A stretch of DNA of 64,000 nt from NCBI RefSeq assembly GCF_943193015.1, contig NZ_CALPCM010000001.1:186001-250000 (forward strand), written 5' to 3'. Both the position numbers and the translations under genes were made by a program. Below are positions 1 through 9,093 of this stretch, one piece after another (the stretch's first letter is position 1; each line of letters begins with the position of its first letter). Below the pieces are notes generated by a model that made no database searches, was not told the DNA's origin, and saw nothing but the letters and a program-made list of their open reading frames with translations. This DNA is from Hominisplanchenecus_A murintestinalis. GTDB taxonomy: Bacteria; Bacillota; Clostridia; Lachnospirales; Lachnospiraceae.

Positions 1-856
1 GCCAGGAGTGTAAAAGCTGATGTTTCAGACCGAACCGCCGCCTGAACTGCTCATTGACTGCGGCAAGACCATATTTCCCATCTCCTAAAATCGGATGTCC
101 GATACTGGCCAGATGTGCGCGTATCTGGTGCGAACGCCCTGTAATCAGTTCCACCTCCAGGAGCGTAATCCCGCTGCCGGAGGATACCGGGCGGTACTTC
201 GTGCAGATGGGAAGTGATTCTCCGTTCTGCTTTTCGGCGGTAATATGCACGGTATTTGTTTTTTTATTTTTCGAAAGATACCCTTTGACCAGGCATTCTT
301 CTAATATTTCTCCGTATACCAGACAGAGATAGTATTTATGTAAGCTTCTGTTTTTGAAAATTTCACCCATATCCTGGAGGCCGGCCAGGGATTTTCCGGC
401 GGCTGCGATACCGCTGGTATTTCTGTCCAGACGGTTGCACACGGAAGGACGGAAGACCTGAAGAGATTGTTCAGTCACACAGCCCTTTTGCATCAAATAT
501 GAAATCAGGTGGTCTACCAGTGACACGTCCGTACTTTTAGCTTTCTGTGAAAGCATTCCGCAGGGCTTATTTATTAGGATAATATCGTCGTTTTCATATA
601 CAATATCCAGATTTCCATGAGCAGGGGTGATTCTTACAGAGGAGAATTTTTCAATTGTTTCATCGGACAAAAACAGCTGTACTTCGTCGCCAAGCGCTGT
701 TTTCTCACTGCCGTCTGCCTTTTTTCCGTTTAATGTAATATTTTTCTTGCGCAGCATCTTATAGAGAAAACTTTTTGGCGCAAGGTTTAAATACTTTGCC
801 AGAAATTTGTCCAGACGCTGTCCTGCCTCATTTTTTGTAATCGCAATGGTTTTCAT
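1..856 (-). CDS. RluA-family pseudouridine synthase (partial, 3' end outside window)
   Basis: Converts uridine to pseudouridine in rRNA or tRNA. I translated the minus strand from ATG at 856, which follows AGGAG at a 6-nt spacing. The N-terminus looks like an S4-type RNA-binding domain (residues about 1-65, with LDKFL). The catalytic motif RLDRNTSG lies near residue 142; its Asp is the family nucleophile. About 285 residues are visible and the reading frame is open to the window edge, so the C-terminus is missing. The gene follows the membrane protein at 866-1468 by 9 nt, which suggests one transcript. Which RluA subgroup and which uridine cannot be told from this. Confidence 0.9.
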   Translation of the reverse strand, partial: MKTIAITKNEAGQRLDKFLAKYLNLAPKSFLYKMLRKKNITLNGKKADGSEKTALGDEVQLFLSDETIEKFSSVRITPAHGNLDIVYENDDIILINKPCGMLSQKAKSTDVSLVDHLISYLMQKGCVTEQSLQVFRPSVCNRLDRNTSGIAAAGKSLAGLQDMGEIFKNRSLHKYYLCLVYGEILEECLVKGYLSKNKKTNTVHITAEKQNGESLPICTKYRPVSSGSGITLLEVELITGRSHQIRAHLASIGHPILGDGKYGLAAVNEQFRRRFGLKHQLLHSW

Positions 857-865
857 GTACTTCTC

Positions 866-1468
866 CTAAAGGGAAATTGCCAGAATCGTATGTTTCACCA
901 GCTCGCTCCGCGAAAGTTCCGGGTAGGATTCGTTCGGTGTATAGACGATGTCTTTTTCGACCGTTTCCCGCTGTTTTGCAAGGGAGGATACACGTTCGAG
1001 ATAAGGCTTTAAGTCCTTAAAAATCTTCACATCTGCTCGGTATCCGTTGCCTTTGAGGATTTCTTTGATGTGCTTTTCCGCAAACACGGTATCCGCATCC
1101 GGACGGCTGGTATAAGCCGCCACGTGGTAACCGCACACTACCAGGCTGTCTATGGGGGTATTCTTCTCATAAGCAGAAACCGTCAGCTCATAAGCTTTCA
1201 CCAGATCTCCGCTTCTCTCTTCTATCTGCTGATAGACAGCCGGATCCATAGATTTTTGCATCAGCATCATCACAAATCCTACTGCTGAGCGGGAAGCGGG
1301 CAGGCATCCCATGATTGCCACAAAGGTAAACATGTTCAGCCGCGTTCCGGTCTGCCAGAGCCCGGTAAAGAAAATGATGATGGGAATGGCAAACAGCCCA
1401 AAGGTAATCAGCCCTCTCTTTTTCTTTTGTGCCTTAATGTATCCAAATTCGCCTTTTTCTATCTTCAT
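866..1468 (-). CDS. conserved hypothetical membrane protein, two N-terminal TM segments
   Basis: I do not recognise a functional family. The 200-residue protein has a charged N-terminus, two hydrophobic segments at about residues 19-37 and 45-69, and a soluble C-terminal part of about 130 residues with mixed alpha/beta character, probably cytoplasmic or at the membrane face. The start ATG follows AAAAGGAG with good spacing. It sits 9 nt upstream of the RluA-type gene and 21 nt downstream of the SDR gene, so it is probably co-transcribed with housekeeping genes. No catalytic motif is evident. Confidence 0.75.
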   Translation of the reverse strand: MKIEKGEFGYIKAQKKKRGLITFGLFAIPIIIFFTGLWQTGTRLNMFTFVAIMGCLPASRSAVGFVMMLMQKSMDPAVYQQIEERSGDLVKAYELTVSAYEKNTPIDSLVVCGYHVAAYTSRPDADTVFAEKHIKEILKGNGYRADVKIFKDLKPYLERVSSLAKQRETVEKDIVYTPNESYPELSRSELVKHTILAISL

Positions 1469-1489
1469 CTGTACTCCTTTTCTTTTTTA

Positions 1490-2254
1490 TCATGTGTCGA
1501 GCCGGGCGGCGGCAGCTATGATAACGGGATGGGGGACGATTTTACATAATAGAAAAAACAGCTTCATGCTCCATCCGTATATGGACAGGCTGCGTCCTGC
1601 CGCCCCGTCGCGGATAGCCTTTGCCACTACGTCTGCCGGGGCTTCCATCGTCCATTTTTTGTAGGCAGGCATCACTTCGATTTTTTCCGCACGTCTGTAA
1701 AATGGGGTGTCCACAGGTCCCGGGCATACACAGGTGACGGTAATCCCTTTGTCTTTCAGTTCTGCACGCAGAGCCCTGGAAAAGCTTAATACATAAGATT
1801 TTGACGCGGCATAAATCGCAAAGCCCGGCTGCGGCACAAATGCAGACGCTGAGGACATCTGGATAATCCGTGTTCTCCGGTGCATGTAGGGCAGGCATAC
1901 ATAGGTGACTGCCGTGAGCGCTTCACAGTTTAAACGCACGGTTTCTCTCTGAGCGTTCAAAGAAAGCTGGGAAAAGTCTCCGATGACTCCCATTCCCGCA
2001 CAATTTACCAAAATTTTAATACGGGGCTGCCGGGTGTCCAATGCATGGCGCAGCCGTTCCATTGCCTCTTTTTTTCGCAGATTCATTGGCAGGATGCGGA
2101 GTTTTATGCGGACATCCTTTTGGACATCGCAGAGTTTGTCTGCATTTCTTCCAATGACCCATATCTCGTCAAGGCATTTATAGTTTTCTGAAATTTGTTT
2201 TACGAATTCCCGTCCCATCCCGGAGGACGCTCCCGTTACGATTGCTATTTTCAT
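1490..2254 (-). CDS. short-chain dehydrogenase/reductase (SDR)
   Basis: NAD(P)-dependent oxidoreductase of the classical SDR family, substrate unknown. The Rossmann glycine motif TGASSGMG is at residues 7-14, a conserved Ser lies in MSSASAF, and the catalytic YxxxK is YAASK. PGPVDTPF near residue 190 is the usual post-catalytic motif. The open frame extends 14 codons further upstream, but ATG at 2254 has AGGAGGG 5 nt before it and directly opens the Rossmann strand, so I chose it. Length 254 residues is normal. It follows the YgiQ gene by about 20 nt. Confidence 0.88.
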   Translation of the reverse strand: MKIAIVTGASSGMGREFVKQISENYKCLDEIWVIGRNADKLCDVQKDVRIKLRILPMNLRKKEAMERLRHALDTRQPRIKILVNCAGMGVIGDFSQLSLNAQRETVRLNCEALTAVTYVCLPYMHRRTRIIQMSSASAFVPQPGFAIYAASKSYVLSFSRALRAELKDKGITVTCVCPGPVDTPFYRRAEKIEVMPAYKKWTMEAPADVVAKAIRDGAAGRSLSIYGWSMKLFFLLCKIVPHPVIIAAAARLDT

Positions 2255-2273
2255 ATTCCCTCCTGAATTTGCG

Positions 2274-4157
2274 CTACCGCTTTTTTTTATGAACATTCCG
2301 TATGGTTTTTTTCTTTTTTACAGGTTTGTCTCTTTGCGGCTTACTCTGTTTAGACGCGCTTTTTCTGGGACGGATCAGGCACTTTTTGTCATAGCCGATT
2401 AAATCTGTGCGTCCGGCAATTTTCAATGCCTCTTCTACCAGTTCGTAGTTTTTCGGGTTCCTGTATTGGATTAACGCACGCTGCATTGCTTTTTCATGGG
2501 GATTGACAGGTACATAAACTTTTTCATTTGTACGTGGGTCTACTCCTGTATAATACATGCATGTGGAGATTGTCGAAGGCGTGGGATAAAAGTCCTGCAC
2601 CTGCTCCGGCATATATTTTAAATCCCGCAGGTATTCCGCCAGCTGCACGGCCTCTTTCATAGCTGAGCCGGGATGGGAGGACATCAGGTATGGCACAAGG
2701 AACTGGTTTTTTCCACATTTCCTGTTTAAATCCCGGTACCGTTCAGAGAACATCCGGTAAACGGAGTTTTCCGGCTTTCCCATACGCGCCAGCACCTTAT
2801 CCGCCACATGTTCAGGCGCTACTTTTAACTGCCCGCTTACATGGTGCTGCACCAGTTCCCGGAAGAATTCTTCATTCTTATCATAGACCAGATAATCAAA
2901 ACGTATTCCGGAACGGATAAATACTTTTTTCACTTTTGGAATCTCCCGCAGTTTCCGGAGCAGGGACAGGTAATCCGTGTGGTCAACGTTCAGGTTTTTA
3001 CAGGGAGTTGGAAACAGGCACTGTTTCTTCGGGCATACGCCTTTCGTGAGCTGCTTCTCACAGGAAGGATGCCGGAAATTTGCTGTAGGCCCTCCCACGT
3101 CATGGATATAGCCCTTAAAGTCCTTATCTTCCGTCATAAGCTGCGCTTCCCGGATGAGGGATTCATGGCTTCTCGTCTGGATAATCCGTCCCTGATGGAA
3201 AGTCAGCGCACAGAAATTGCAGCCGCCGAAACATCCCCGGCTGCTTACCAGGGAAAACTTTACTTCGCGGATAGCAGGCACGCCTCCGAGCGGCTCATAG
3301 CTGGGATGATAAGTGCGCATGTAAGGCAATCCATAGATTGCATCCATTTCCTGCTGGCTCAGGGGCTTTGCAGGAGGGTTCTGCACCACGTAGAGCTGTC
3401 TGTCATACAGCTCTGCCAGCCGTTTCCCGGAAAACGGATCGGTATTGCAGTATTGGGTATAGAAACTTTCGGCATAGCTTATCTTGTCTGCTTTCAATTC
3501 CTCGTAGGAGGGAAGCTCAATATAATCATAGAGCAGAGATTTATCCCTGGTCTTAAATACTGTCCCATCCACAAAAGTAATATCTTTCACGGCAATCCCG
3601 CTGTTTAAAGCGTCGGCGATTTCCACGATAGAGCGTTCTCCCATGCCATAAGAAATCAAATCTGCGCCGGAATCCAGGAGGATGGAACGTTTCAGAGAAT
3701 CCGTCCAGTAATCATAATGCGCAAGGCGGCGCAGGCTCGCCTCAATTCCACCAATAACCAGTGGCGTGTTTCTGTATTTCCGGCGAATCAGGTTACAGTA
3801 AACGACTGCAGCGTGATCCGGGCGCTTTCCCATAACGCCGCCAGGAGTATAGGCATCCGTGCTTCTGCGCTTTTTCGATACGCTGTAATGATTTACCATG
3901 GAGTCCATGTTTCCTGATGATACGAGAAATGCCAGACGCGGCTCCCCGTAAATGCTGATGCTCTCTGTATTTTTCCAGTCGGGCTGGGAAATAATGCCTA
4001 CCGTATATCCGCGGGACTCCAATACGCGGCTGATAACGGCATGTCCGAATGAAGGATGATCCACATAGGCGTCCCCGATTACATAAACAAAATCAAATTG
4101 GCGGATACCCCGCGTTTCCATATCCTTTCGGGATAAGGGGAGAAAATCCATCGTCAT
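2274..4157 (-). CDS. YgiQ family radical SAM protein
   Basis: A radical S-adenosylmethionine enzyme of the YgiQ family, whose reaction is not established. SSRGCFGGCNFCAL near residue 310 is the CxxxCxxC cluster-binding motif. The N-terminal half carries the family signature with a DAYVDHPSFG motif and the C-terminus has the DUF3362-like region followed by a Lys/Arg-rich tail. A GTG six bases upstream is possible, but it overlaps the Shine-Dalgarno; ATG at 4157 has AGGAG at 5 nt and overlaps the stop of the HAD gene as ATGA. About 627 residues, typical for the family. Confidence 0.92.
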   Translation of the reverse strand: MTMDFLPLSRKDMETRGIRQFDFVYVIGDAYVDHPSFGHAVISRVLESRGYTVGIISQPDWKNTESISIYGEPRLAFLVSSGNMDSMVNHYSVSKKRRSTDAYTPGGVMGKRPDHAAVVYCNLIRRKYRNTPLVIGGIEASLRRLAHYDYWTDSLKRSILLDSGADLISYGMGERSIVEIADALNSGIAVKDITFVDGTVFKTRDKSLLYDYIELPSYEELKADKISYAESFYTQYCNTDPFSGKRLAELYDRQLYVVQNPPAKPLSQQEMDAIYGLPYMRTYHPSYEPLGGVPAIREVKFSLVSSRGCFGGCNFCALTFHQGRIIQTRSHESLIREAQLMTEDKDFKGYIHDVGGPTANFRHPSCEKQLTKGVCPKKQCLFPTPCKNLNVDHTDYLSLLRKLREIPKVKKVFIRSGIRFDYLVYDKNEEFFRELVQHHVSGQLKVAPEHVADKVLARMGKPENSVYRMFSERYRDLNRKCGKNQFLVPYLMSSHPGSAMKEAVQLAEYLRDLKYMPEQVQDFYPTPSTISTCMYYTGVDPRTNEKVYVPVNPHEKAMQRALIQYRNPKNYELVEEALKIAGRTDLIGYDKKCLIRPRKSASKQSKPQRDKPVKKKKTIRNVHKKKR

Positions 4158-4861
4158 ATCCACTCCTTCCAGTCGGCAAAAATATCTTTCCTGGCATTCA
4201 GGATTTCATAGGCGCCGTTAAAAATATCGTGAAAACTGTTAATATAATAATCGGCAAAGCGCCGCTTTTCTTCTATCTGATTTCTGGAATGGGAATCCTC
4301 TACTGCGCATACCGGCATACCGGCATTTTTCCCGGCAAGAATACCCATAGGTACGTCTTCAAATACCAGGCAGTTTTCGCTGTCCACACCCAAATCTTCC
4401 GCAACTTTCAGATAAATATCAGGGGCGGGCTTGCCTTTTGCTACATCACATGCGGTACGCACCACCTGAATATATTTGCCAAGGCCGTTGGATTCCATTA
4501 CAGCTTCCACCAGGCGGATTCCGTTGCTGGTGGCGATGCCTGTCCGAATCCCCTTGCCGTACAGGAATTTTAAAAGTTCCAGAGCCCCAGCCTTCAGCGG
4601 AACCTCATGAGCGTATTTTTCATAAGCCATCTCATACCAGTCCTGTTTGATTTCTTCTATCGTTTGGGGAATATGAAAAGTTTCTTTAAAATAAACGGCA
4701 GTTTCTGTAAAGCTCATGCCTTCAATTTCTGCCTGCAGCGTTTCAGGCAGCCGGATACCGTATCTTCCCAAATATTGTATATCAATTTCCCGCCACATCC
4801 ACATGGAATCTACCAGCGTCCCATCTAAATCAAAAATGACTGCCTGTATTTCCTTTAGCAT
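4154..4861 (-). CDS. HAD-superfamily phosphatase/phosphomutase (beta-phosphoglucomutase-like)
   Basis: Phosphoryl-transfer enzyme of HAD subfamily IA. DLDGTLVDS at residues 10-18 supplies the nucleophile Asp and the acid/base Asp; TSNG (motif II), the Lys in KGKPAPD (motif III) and EDVPMGI (motif IV) follow in order, with the alpha-helical cap between. The 235-residue length fits. The second Asp of the DxDGT motif is present, consistent with either a phosphatase or a mutase; the substrate cannot be named. It overlaps both neighbours (RsuA-type gene upstream, YgiQ gene downstream), indicating translational coupling. Confidence 0.9.
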   Translation of the reverse strand: MLKEIQAVIFDLDGTLVDSMWMWREIDIQYLGRYGIRLPETLQAEIEGMSFTETAVYFKETFHIPQTIEEIKQDWYEMAYEKYAHEVPLKAGALELLKFLYGKGIRTGIATSNGIRLVEAVMESNGLGKYIQVVRTACDVAKGKPAPDIYLKVAEDLGVDSENCLVFEDVPMGILAGKNAGMPVCAVEDSHSRNQIEEKRRFADYYINSFHDIFNGAYEILNARKDIFADWKEWI

Positions 4862-5595
4862 AATTTACCTCTGTTCTTTCCCTCTTTTAATTGTGCCAGT
4901 TCTTCCTCTGTAAGTTTCCGGTATCTGCCTTTTTCAAGCGCTGCATCCAGCCGCAGGCTTCCCATGGACAGTCGTTTCAGATAGAGTACTTGAAATCCCA
5001 AAGCTTTAAACATCCGCTTGATCTGATGAAATCTTCCCTCACAGATGGTAACTTCCGCTTCTGAAATTTCGCCGGAGGAAAGGATGTCCAACCGTGCGGG
5101 CAGGGTGGGCTTTTCATCACCGATATTTATACCGGATGCGAACGCTTCTGAATGTTCAGAAAGCAGCGTGCCGGACACACGCACAAAATAAGTCTTATCT
5201 ACATGCTTTTTCGGGGAAAGCAGATCATGCGCCAAAGCGCCGTCATCCGTAATTAACAGCAGCCCTTCCGTATCTTTATCCAGCCGTCCTACCGGAAAAA
5301 GCTTTTCTTTCTGTGGAACTTCCAGCAAATCCATAACTGTTGAATCCTGCTTGTCCCGGGTGGCTGTTACATACCCCGCAGGTTTGTGAAACATGTAATA
5401 TTCATATTCTGTATAAAATACATCTTTTCCGTTTGCCAGGATTTTATCTTTTTCACTGTCGGCTTTTGCTTCCGGCATTTTTACAATTTCTCCATTAACA
5501 GATATACAGCCTTTCCGAATCAGCTGCTTTACCTGGCTACGCGTTCCTATGCCTGCATTTGCCAGCAATTTATCCAGCCGCATCGTTCCCATCAT
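4855..5595 (-). CDS. RsuA/RluB-family pseudouridine synthase
   Basis: Makes pseudouridine in rRNA. An S4 domain occupies about residues 5-60 (MRLDKLLANAGIGTRSQVK region) and the catalytic motif GRLDKDTEGLLL follows at about residue 100, with the nucleophile Asp. GRFHQIKRMF near the C-terminus is the family's RNA-contact motif. The open frame begins four codons earlier, but ATG at 5595 overlaps the RsmF stop as ATGA and has GGAGAG 4 nt upstream. About 246 residues, typical of RsuA. The exact target site (16S or 23S) is not determinable here. Confidence 0.92.
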   Translation of the reverse strand: MMGTMRLDKLLANAGIGTRSQVKQLIRKGCISVNGEIVKMPEAKADSEKDKILANGKDVFYTEYEYYMFHKPAGYVTATRDKQDSTVMDLLEVPQKEKLFPVGRLDKDTEGLLLITDDGALAHDLLSPKKHVDKTYFVRVSGTLLSEHSEAFASGINIGDEKPTLPARLDILSSGEISEAEVTICEGRFHQIKRMFKALGFQVLYLKRLSMGSLRLDAALEKGRYRKLTEEELAQLKEGKNRGKLC

Positions 5596-6974
5596 TGCAC
5601 TCTCCATCCCGGATAATATTTATTTTTCAGCATCCCGCCAGCCGCTTTTGCCCATCCCAGGGGGTAACCGTCCGTACATACAAGCACCCAGCCCTTTTTC
5701 AGATGTGCTTCTTCTTCCGTCAGCGCCACGGATTCTCCCTTTAAGTACCGTATGGCTCTATCATCGTCTGACGCAAGGGAAAGTGTCTGGGGAAAATCGT
5801 CCTTTGTCAGCCACATAGCCAGAGCCTGGCTTGGCTCAAAACGGTTTCTGACACATTCTCCCATAAGCAGACCCGTCCGCAGAAAGCGCAGGCTGCTCAT
5901 ATCAGGCAGATGCTCCGGCATGAGATAAATTCGGTTCCTGCGGATTTCCATCTGCCCCAGGCGATTCTTAAGGCGCGGAATCTGTGCAAGAAATTCCAGA
6001 AAATCTGCCGGGAACTTTTGTGTTTCCGTTTTCTGTATTCCGGATTTCCGCAAATTTTTCGGTGTTGTTTCTTTGGTCTGGCAGCCGCAGGTAGTTCCTT
6101 CTTTTTGCAAAAGTGCGGCGAAATGTCCTTCTCCCCGTACTTTGTGCGGGTATACCCGGATACAGTGGGGAAGACGGCTTTTTGAAAAGCTTTCATACCC
6201 TTTCATGGGAATCAGCATCATATCCGGGCTGCCGTCTAAGAGGCGGAGAATCGTCTGTTCATTTTCTATCTCAGAAAATGTGCAGGTAGAGTACAGCAGT
6301 TTTCCTCCGGGGCGCAGAAGCTTTACTGCACAGCGAAGGATTTCCCTTTGGATTCCGGCATAATATTCCGGTCCCCGGTTTTCCCAGCTTTTTATCATGG
6401 ACGGCTCCCGGCGGAACATCCCCTCCCCGGAACAGGGGGCGTCAATCAGGATTTTATCAAAACACTCTTCAAAATATTCCAGCAATTTCTCCGGGGATTC
6501 GCTGAGCACCAGCATATTTCCACAGCCAAAAAGCTCCAGATTTTTCAAAAGTCCTTTGGCTCTGGAATTACTGATGTCGTTTGCAGCTAAAAGCCCGTTT
6601 TCTCCGAGTCTGACTGCCAGTTCCGTAGCCTTTCCGCCCGGCGCGGCACATAAATCAAGCACCCAATCCCCCGGCTCCACTGGCAGCCTGGATGCAGGAA
6701 TCATAGCGCTTGGTTCCTGTATGTAGTAAAGCCCCGCATAATAATGGGGATGCTTTGTGACTGCCTCATCTTCACTGTAATAAAATCCGTTCTTTGTCCA
6801 GGGAATCGGTTCCAGGGCAAACGGAGTGAGTTTCAAAAAATCTTCTACGGATATTTTGGAAGTGTTTACTCTCAGCCCCCGCGCTGACGGTTCGTCAAAA
6901 CATGCCAGATATTCTTCATATTCAGTTCCAAGCAGTTCCCTCATAGAAGAGGTAAAAGATTGTGGTAATTTCAT
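5592..6974 (-). CDS. RsmF/RsmB-like rRNA m5C methyltransferase (NOL1/NOP2/Sun family)
   Basis: SAM-dependent cytosine-5 methyltransferase acting on rRNA. LDLCAAPGGKATELA near residue 105 is the SAM-binding motif; DAPCSGEGMFRR carries the motif IV Cys and TCTFSEIENE the motif VI Cys used in catalysis. The C-terminal region (about residues 330-460) looks like the RsmF-type PUA-like/RNA-binding portion. Length 460 residues fits the RsmF type found in Firmicutes. Start ATG at 6974 overlaps the alarmone synthetase stop (ATGA) after GAGGAG, so the two are coupled. Confidence 0.92.
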   Translation of the reverse strand: MKLPQSFTSSMRELLGTEYEEYLACFDEPSARGLRVNTSKISVEDFLKLTPFALEPIPWTKNGFYYSEDEAVTKHPHYYAGLYYIQEPSAMIPASRLPVEPGDWVLDLCAAPGGKATELAVRLGENGLLAANDISNSRAKGLLKNLELFGCGNMLVLSESPEKLLEYFEECFDKILIDAPCSGEGMFRREPSMIKSWENRGPEYYAGIQREILRCAVKLLRPGGKLLYSTCTFSEIENEQTILRLLDGSPDMMLIPMKGYESFSKSRLPHCIRVYPHKVRGEGHFAALLQKEGTTCGCQTKETTPKNLRKSGIQKTETQKFPADFLEFLAQIPRLKNRLGQMEIRRNRIYLMPEHLPDMSSLRFLRTGLLMGECVRNRFEPSQALAMWLTKDDFPQTLSLASDDDRAIRYLKGESVALTEEEAHLKKGWVLVCTDGYPLGWAKAAGGMLKNKYYPGWRVQ

Positions 6975-7795
6975 TGTATCTCCTCATAGCGTTTGTCATT
7001 GGACTGCGCGCGGTAGCCTTCCGAGATAATGTCAAGCTGACGGTGAAAGCGCTTTAACTGTTCAATATCGTTTGTTCCGTACACGCGGTAAAACTCATCC
7101 TGTATCCGTACAATCTCCCGCTTATTTGCCATGTTGTACAGGTTTTGGATATTATTCAGGATGTCGCTTACCAGATTCGCCTGAATTTGAAAGGAATTTT
7201 GGGCATCCATAATCTCGCTGCGCACAGAAGACATTTCATTGTCCAGCAGCAAAATGGCGTCCGAGGCGCTGGTCAGCTTTGTGCGGATATGTTCCGGGAT
7301 GCTTCCCTTATATTTGTACTGTAAGGAATGCTCAATCGTCGACCAGAAATTCATTGCCAGGGTACGTATCTGGATTTCTACCGGAATACGCCGGCTTCCT
7401 TTCAAAGTCTGCACTTCATAATAAATAATAATATGATAGCTCCGATAGCCGCTTTTCTTTGTATTTTTAATATAATCTTTCTCGCTTTTCACGGTCATAT
7501 CTGTGCGGTTATGAATGATTTCCACTACCTTTTCGATATCCTCTACAAATTGGCAGATGATGCGGATTCCCGCGATATCACCCAGCTTCTCTTCAATATC
7601 TTCAATCCGGATTTTCTTTTTCTGGGCTTTGTCCAGAATGCTGGAAATCGTTTTCACCCGTCCGTTGACCTGTTCGATGGGAGAATAAAGCCCCCTGGAC
7701 CGATGCTCGCGAATCAGATGGTTAAATTTAACCGTCAGTTCTTTCACGGCAAGCTCGTAGGGGTCCAGGATTTCTTTCCATAATTGTATTTCCAT
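6971..7795 (-). CDS. small alarmone synthetase, RelA/SpoT-domain GTP pyrophosphokinase
   Basis: Transfers pyrophosphate from ATP to GTP or GDP to make (p)ppGpp. The RelA/SpoT synthetase domain covers about residues 30-160 with GDIAGIRIICQF, SGYRSYH and the VEIQIRT signature. No HD hydrolase, TGS or ACT domain is present, so it is of the single-domain RelP/RelQ type, with a coiled C-terminal extension. The frame opens 18 codons earlier, but ATG at 7795 leaves AAGGAG upstream at 12 nt; an ATG at 7807 directly abuts the SD and is less likely. Followed by the RsmF gene with a 4-nt overlap. Confidence 0.9.
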   Translation of the reverse strand: MEIQLWKEILDPYELAVKELTVKFNHLIREHRSRGLYSPIEQVNGRVKTISSILDKAQKKKIRIEDIEEKLGDIAGIRIICQFVEDIEKVVEIIHNRTDMTVKSEKDYIKNTKKSGYRSYHIIIYYEVQTLKGSRRIPVEIQIRTLAMNFWSTIEHSLQYKYKGSIPEHIRTKLTSASDAILLLDNEMSSVRSEIMDAQNSFQIQANLVSDILNNIQNLYNMANKREIVRIQDEFYRVYGTNDIEQLKRFHRQLDIISEGYRAQSNDKRYEEIQ

Positions 7796-7829
7796 AGATC
7801 CGTACATCTCCTTATTTCGTTTAAAATTT

Positions 7830-7859
7830 AGTATAACATAACCGGACACCCTTTTTCAA
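7830..7859 (-). promoter_or_regulatory. predicted SigA promoter of the alarmone synthetase operon
   Basis: On the minus strand a -35 TTGAAA (7854-7859) and a -10 TATACT (7830-7835) are separated by 18 nt, about 35 nt before the likely start codon. It lies between the structured repeat at 7887-8030 and the gene. Confidence 0.55.
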
Positions 7860-7886
7860 GAAAGGTGTGCGGTTTTTCGCAGATTC

Positions 7887-8030
7887 CGTAACAGTTCAGC
7901 CTTCGGCTTCACTGTTACGGAATCCAGCCCATTTAAAGTTTGCTGATCGCAAAGGGCTGGATTCTCTGGCTGAATTTACGCATTCTCACGGACTTTGCAG
8001 CAGGTGCAAAGTCCTGGGCTGAACTGTTAC
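7887..8030. repeat. structured dispersed repeat, copy A
   Basis: A 144-bp element bounded by CGTAACAGTTCAGCC and its near-inverse GGCTGAACTGTTAC. Three internal hairpins follow one another: CCGTAACAGT/ACTGTTACGG, GAATCCAGCCC/GGGCTGGATTC and GGACTTTGCA/TGCAAAGTCC. The reverse complement of 37891-38035 aligns to it end to end with about nine differences by my hand alignment. It lies between the end of the M23 peptidase gene and the alarmone synthetase promoter. No open reading frame is inside it. It resembles a MITE- or BIME-like element; I do not recognise the family. Confidence 0.85.
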
Positions 8031-8100
8031 CAGGTTCCATTTCGTTTCGGTCTTTTCAGGGACAGTCAAATTGCGGTTTGTCGGTCAGCAAGTTACGCGC

Positions 8101-8958
8101 TCAAGGTTCTGAAAGGTGGTATGTCAGCCGCCTGCTTTCCAGGCTTCGAAGTATCCAGTAAGGATTGACACTGATTTCGGGATGCTTTTCTGTCCGGACG
8201 TAGATTCCCAGATGGAGATGGACGTCAAATTTTCCACGGGTTCCTTCCGGACCATATCCGGTATCGCCCATATAGCCGATGATATCCCCTGCGTGTATTT
8301 TCTGTCCCACCTGGAAACCGGACGCATAGTCTGACAGATGGGCATAGTAAAAATATCCTCCGTGAGGGCTGCGGATTCCAATGCGCCAGCCTCCTTTGTC
8401 AAGCCAGCCGATATTTTCCACAACTCCATCCGTCATGCTGAATATAGGATAAACACCGCTTTCATTTTCAGGCGGCATCAAATCGCAGCCCTCATGTCTG
8501 CGTTTTCCTCCATAGCTGCGCTCGAACATCCAGGAATCTTCATAGGTGATTTCTTTTCCCGTAGGGAAATAAACAAGATCATCCCAAACCGCTGCATACA
8601 GCTTTTGCAGTTCCTCAAATTCCTCTCTCCGATGTTTTAAAAAGTATGCGCCCCATTTTTTACAATTTTCGGCTGTCAGTGATGTTCCGTCTGTCAGTTT
8701 AAACTTTTTCATGGGCATCCATACCGAAAGGACGGTACCTTTTGACAGATTCGTTTCAACGGCGGTTTCCGCCAGTTTTTCCAGAGCCTCCGTGGAGAGA
8801 TGCTGTCTGCGGAAATGTGCAGTGGGAGCGGTGTCTGGTTTCAGGTTCATAACGCGTCCAAAGGTTGTGCAGGTATGTAATAAATCGGTACATAAGCCTA
8901 CCATTAAAATCAGGCAGATAAGCATTTGCAGAATTTGTTTCAGGATTCGAGGGTTCAT
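8101..8958 (-). CDS. M23 family metallopeptidase with N-terminal membrane anchor
   Basis: Putative peptidoglycan endopeptidase (lysostaphin/LytM fold) placed outside the membrane by a single hydrophobic segment at about residues 8-26. The C-terminal M23 domain has the zinc ligands in HEGCD near residue 153 and HLHLG near residue 252, with YAHLS and GDIIGYMGDTG between them, so the site looks complete. The middle region (about 60-140) is unassigned. 285 residues. Start ATG at 8958 follows AAGGGG. It is divergent from ylbJ; the pairing with a sporulation gene hints at, but does not prove, a role in spore morphogenesis. Confidence 0.88.
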   Translation of the reverse strand: MNPRILKQILQMLICLILMVGLCTDLLHTCTTFGRVMNLKPDTAPTAHFRRQHLSTEALEKLAETAVETNLSKGTVLSVWMPMKKFKLTDGTSLTAENCKKWGAYFLKHRREEFEELQKLYAAVWDDLVYFPTGKEITYEDSWMFERSYGGKRRHEGCDLMPPENESGVYPIFSMTDGVVENIGWLDKGGWRIGIRSPHGGYFYYAHLSDYASGFQVGQKIHAGDIIGYMGDTGYGPEGTRGKFDVHLHLGIYVRTEKHPEISVNPYWILRSLESRRLTYHLSEP

Positions 8959-9093
8959 GCAATATCCCCTTTAATAAAAGCTGAACGGTAACAGTATATG
9001 CGTTGCTTTCCGATAATAGTACCGTTGTTTTCCTGTTCTTGATTGAAAATCTTTACATATACTGTAACACGCAGAGCGCAGAGGAGGGGTTCC

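Noticed and set aside
2841..3608. 255-codon open frame on the plus strand
   Set aside because: Lies wholly opposite the YgiQ gene, has no family motif and is a shadow of a conserved coding region.
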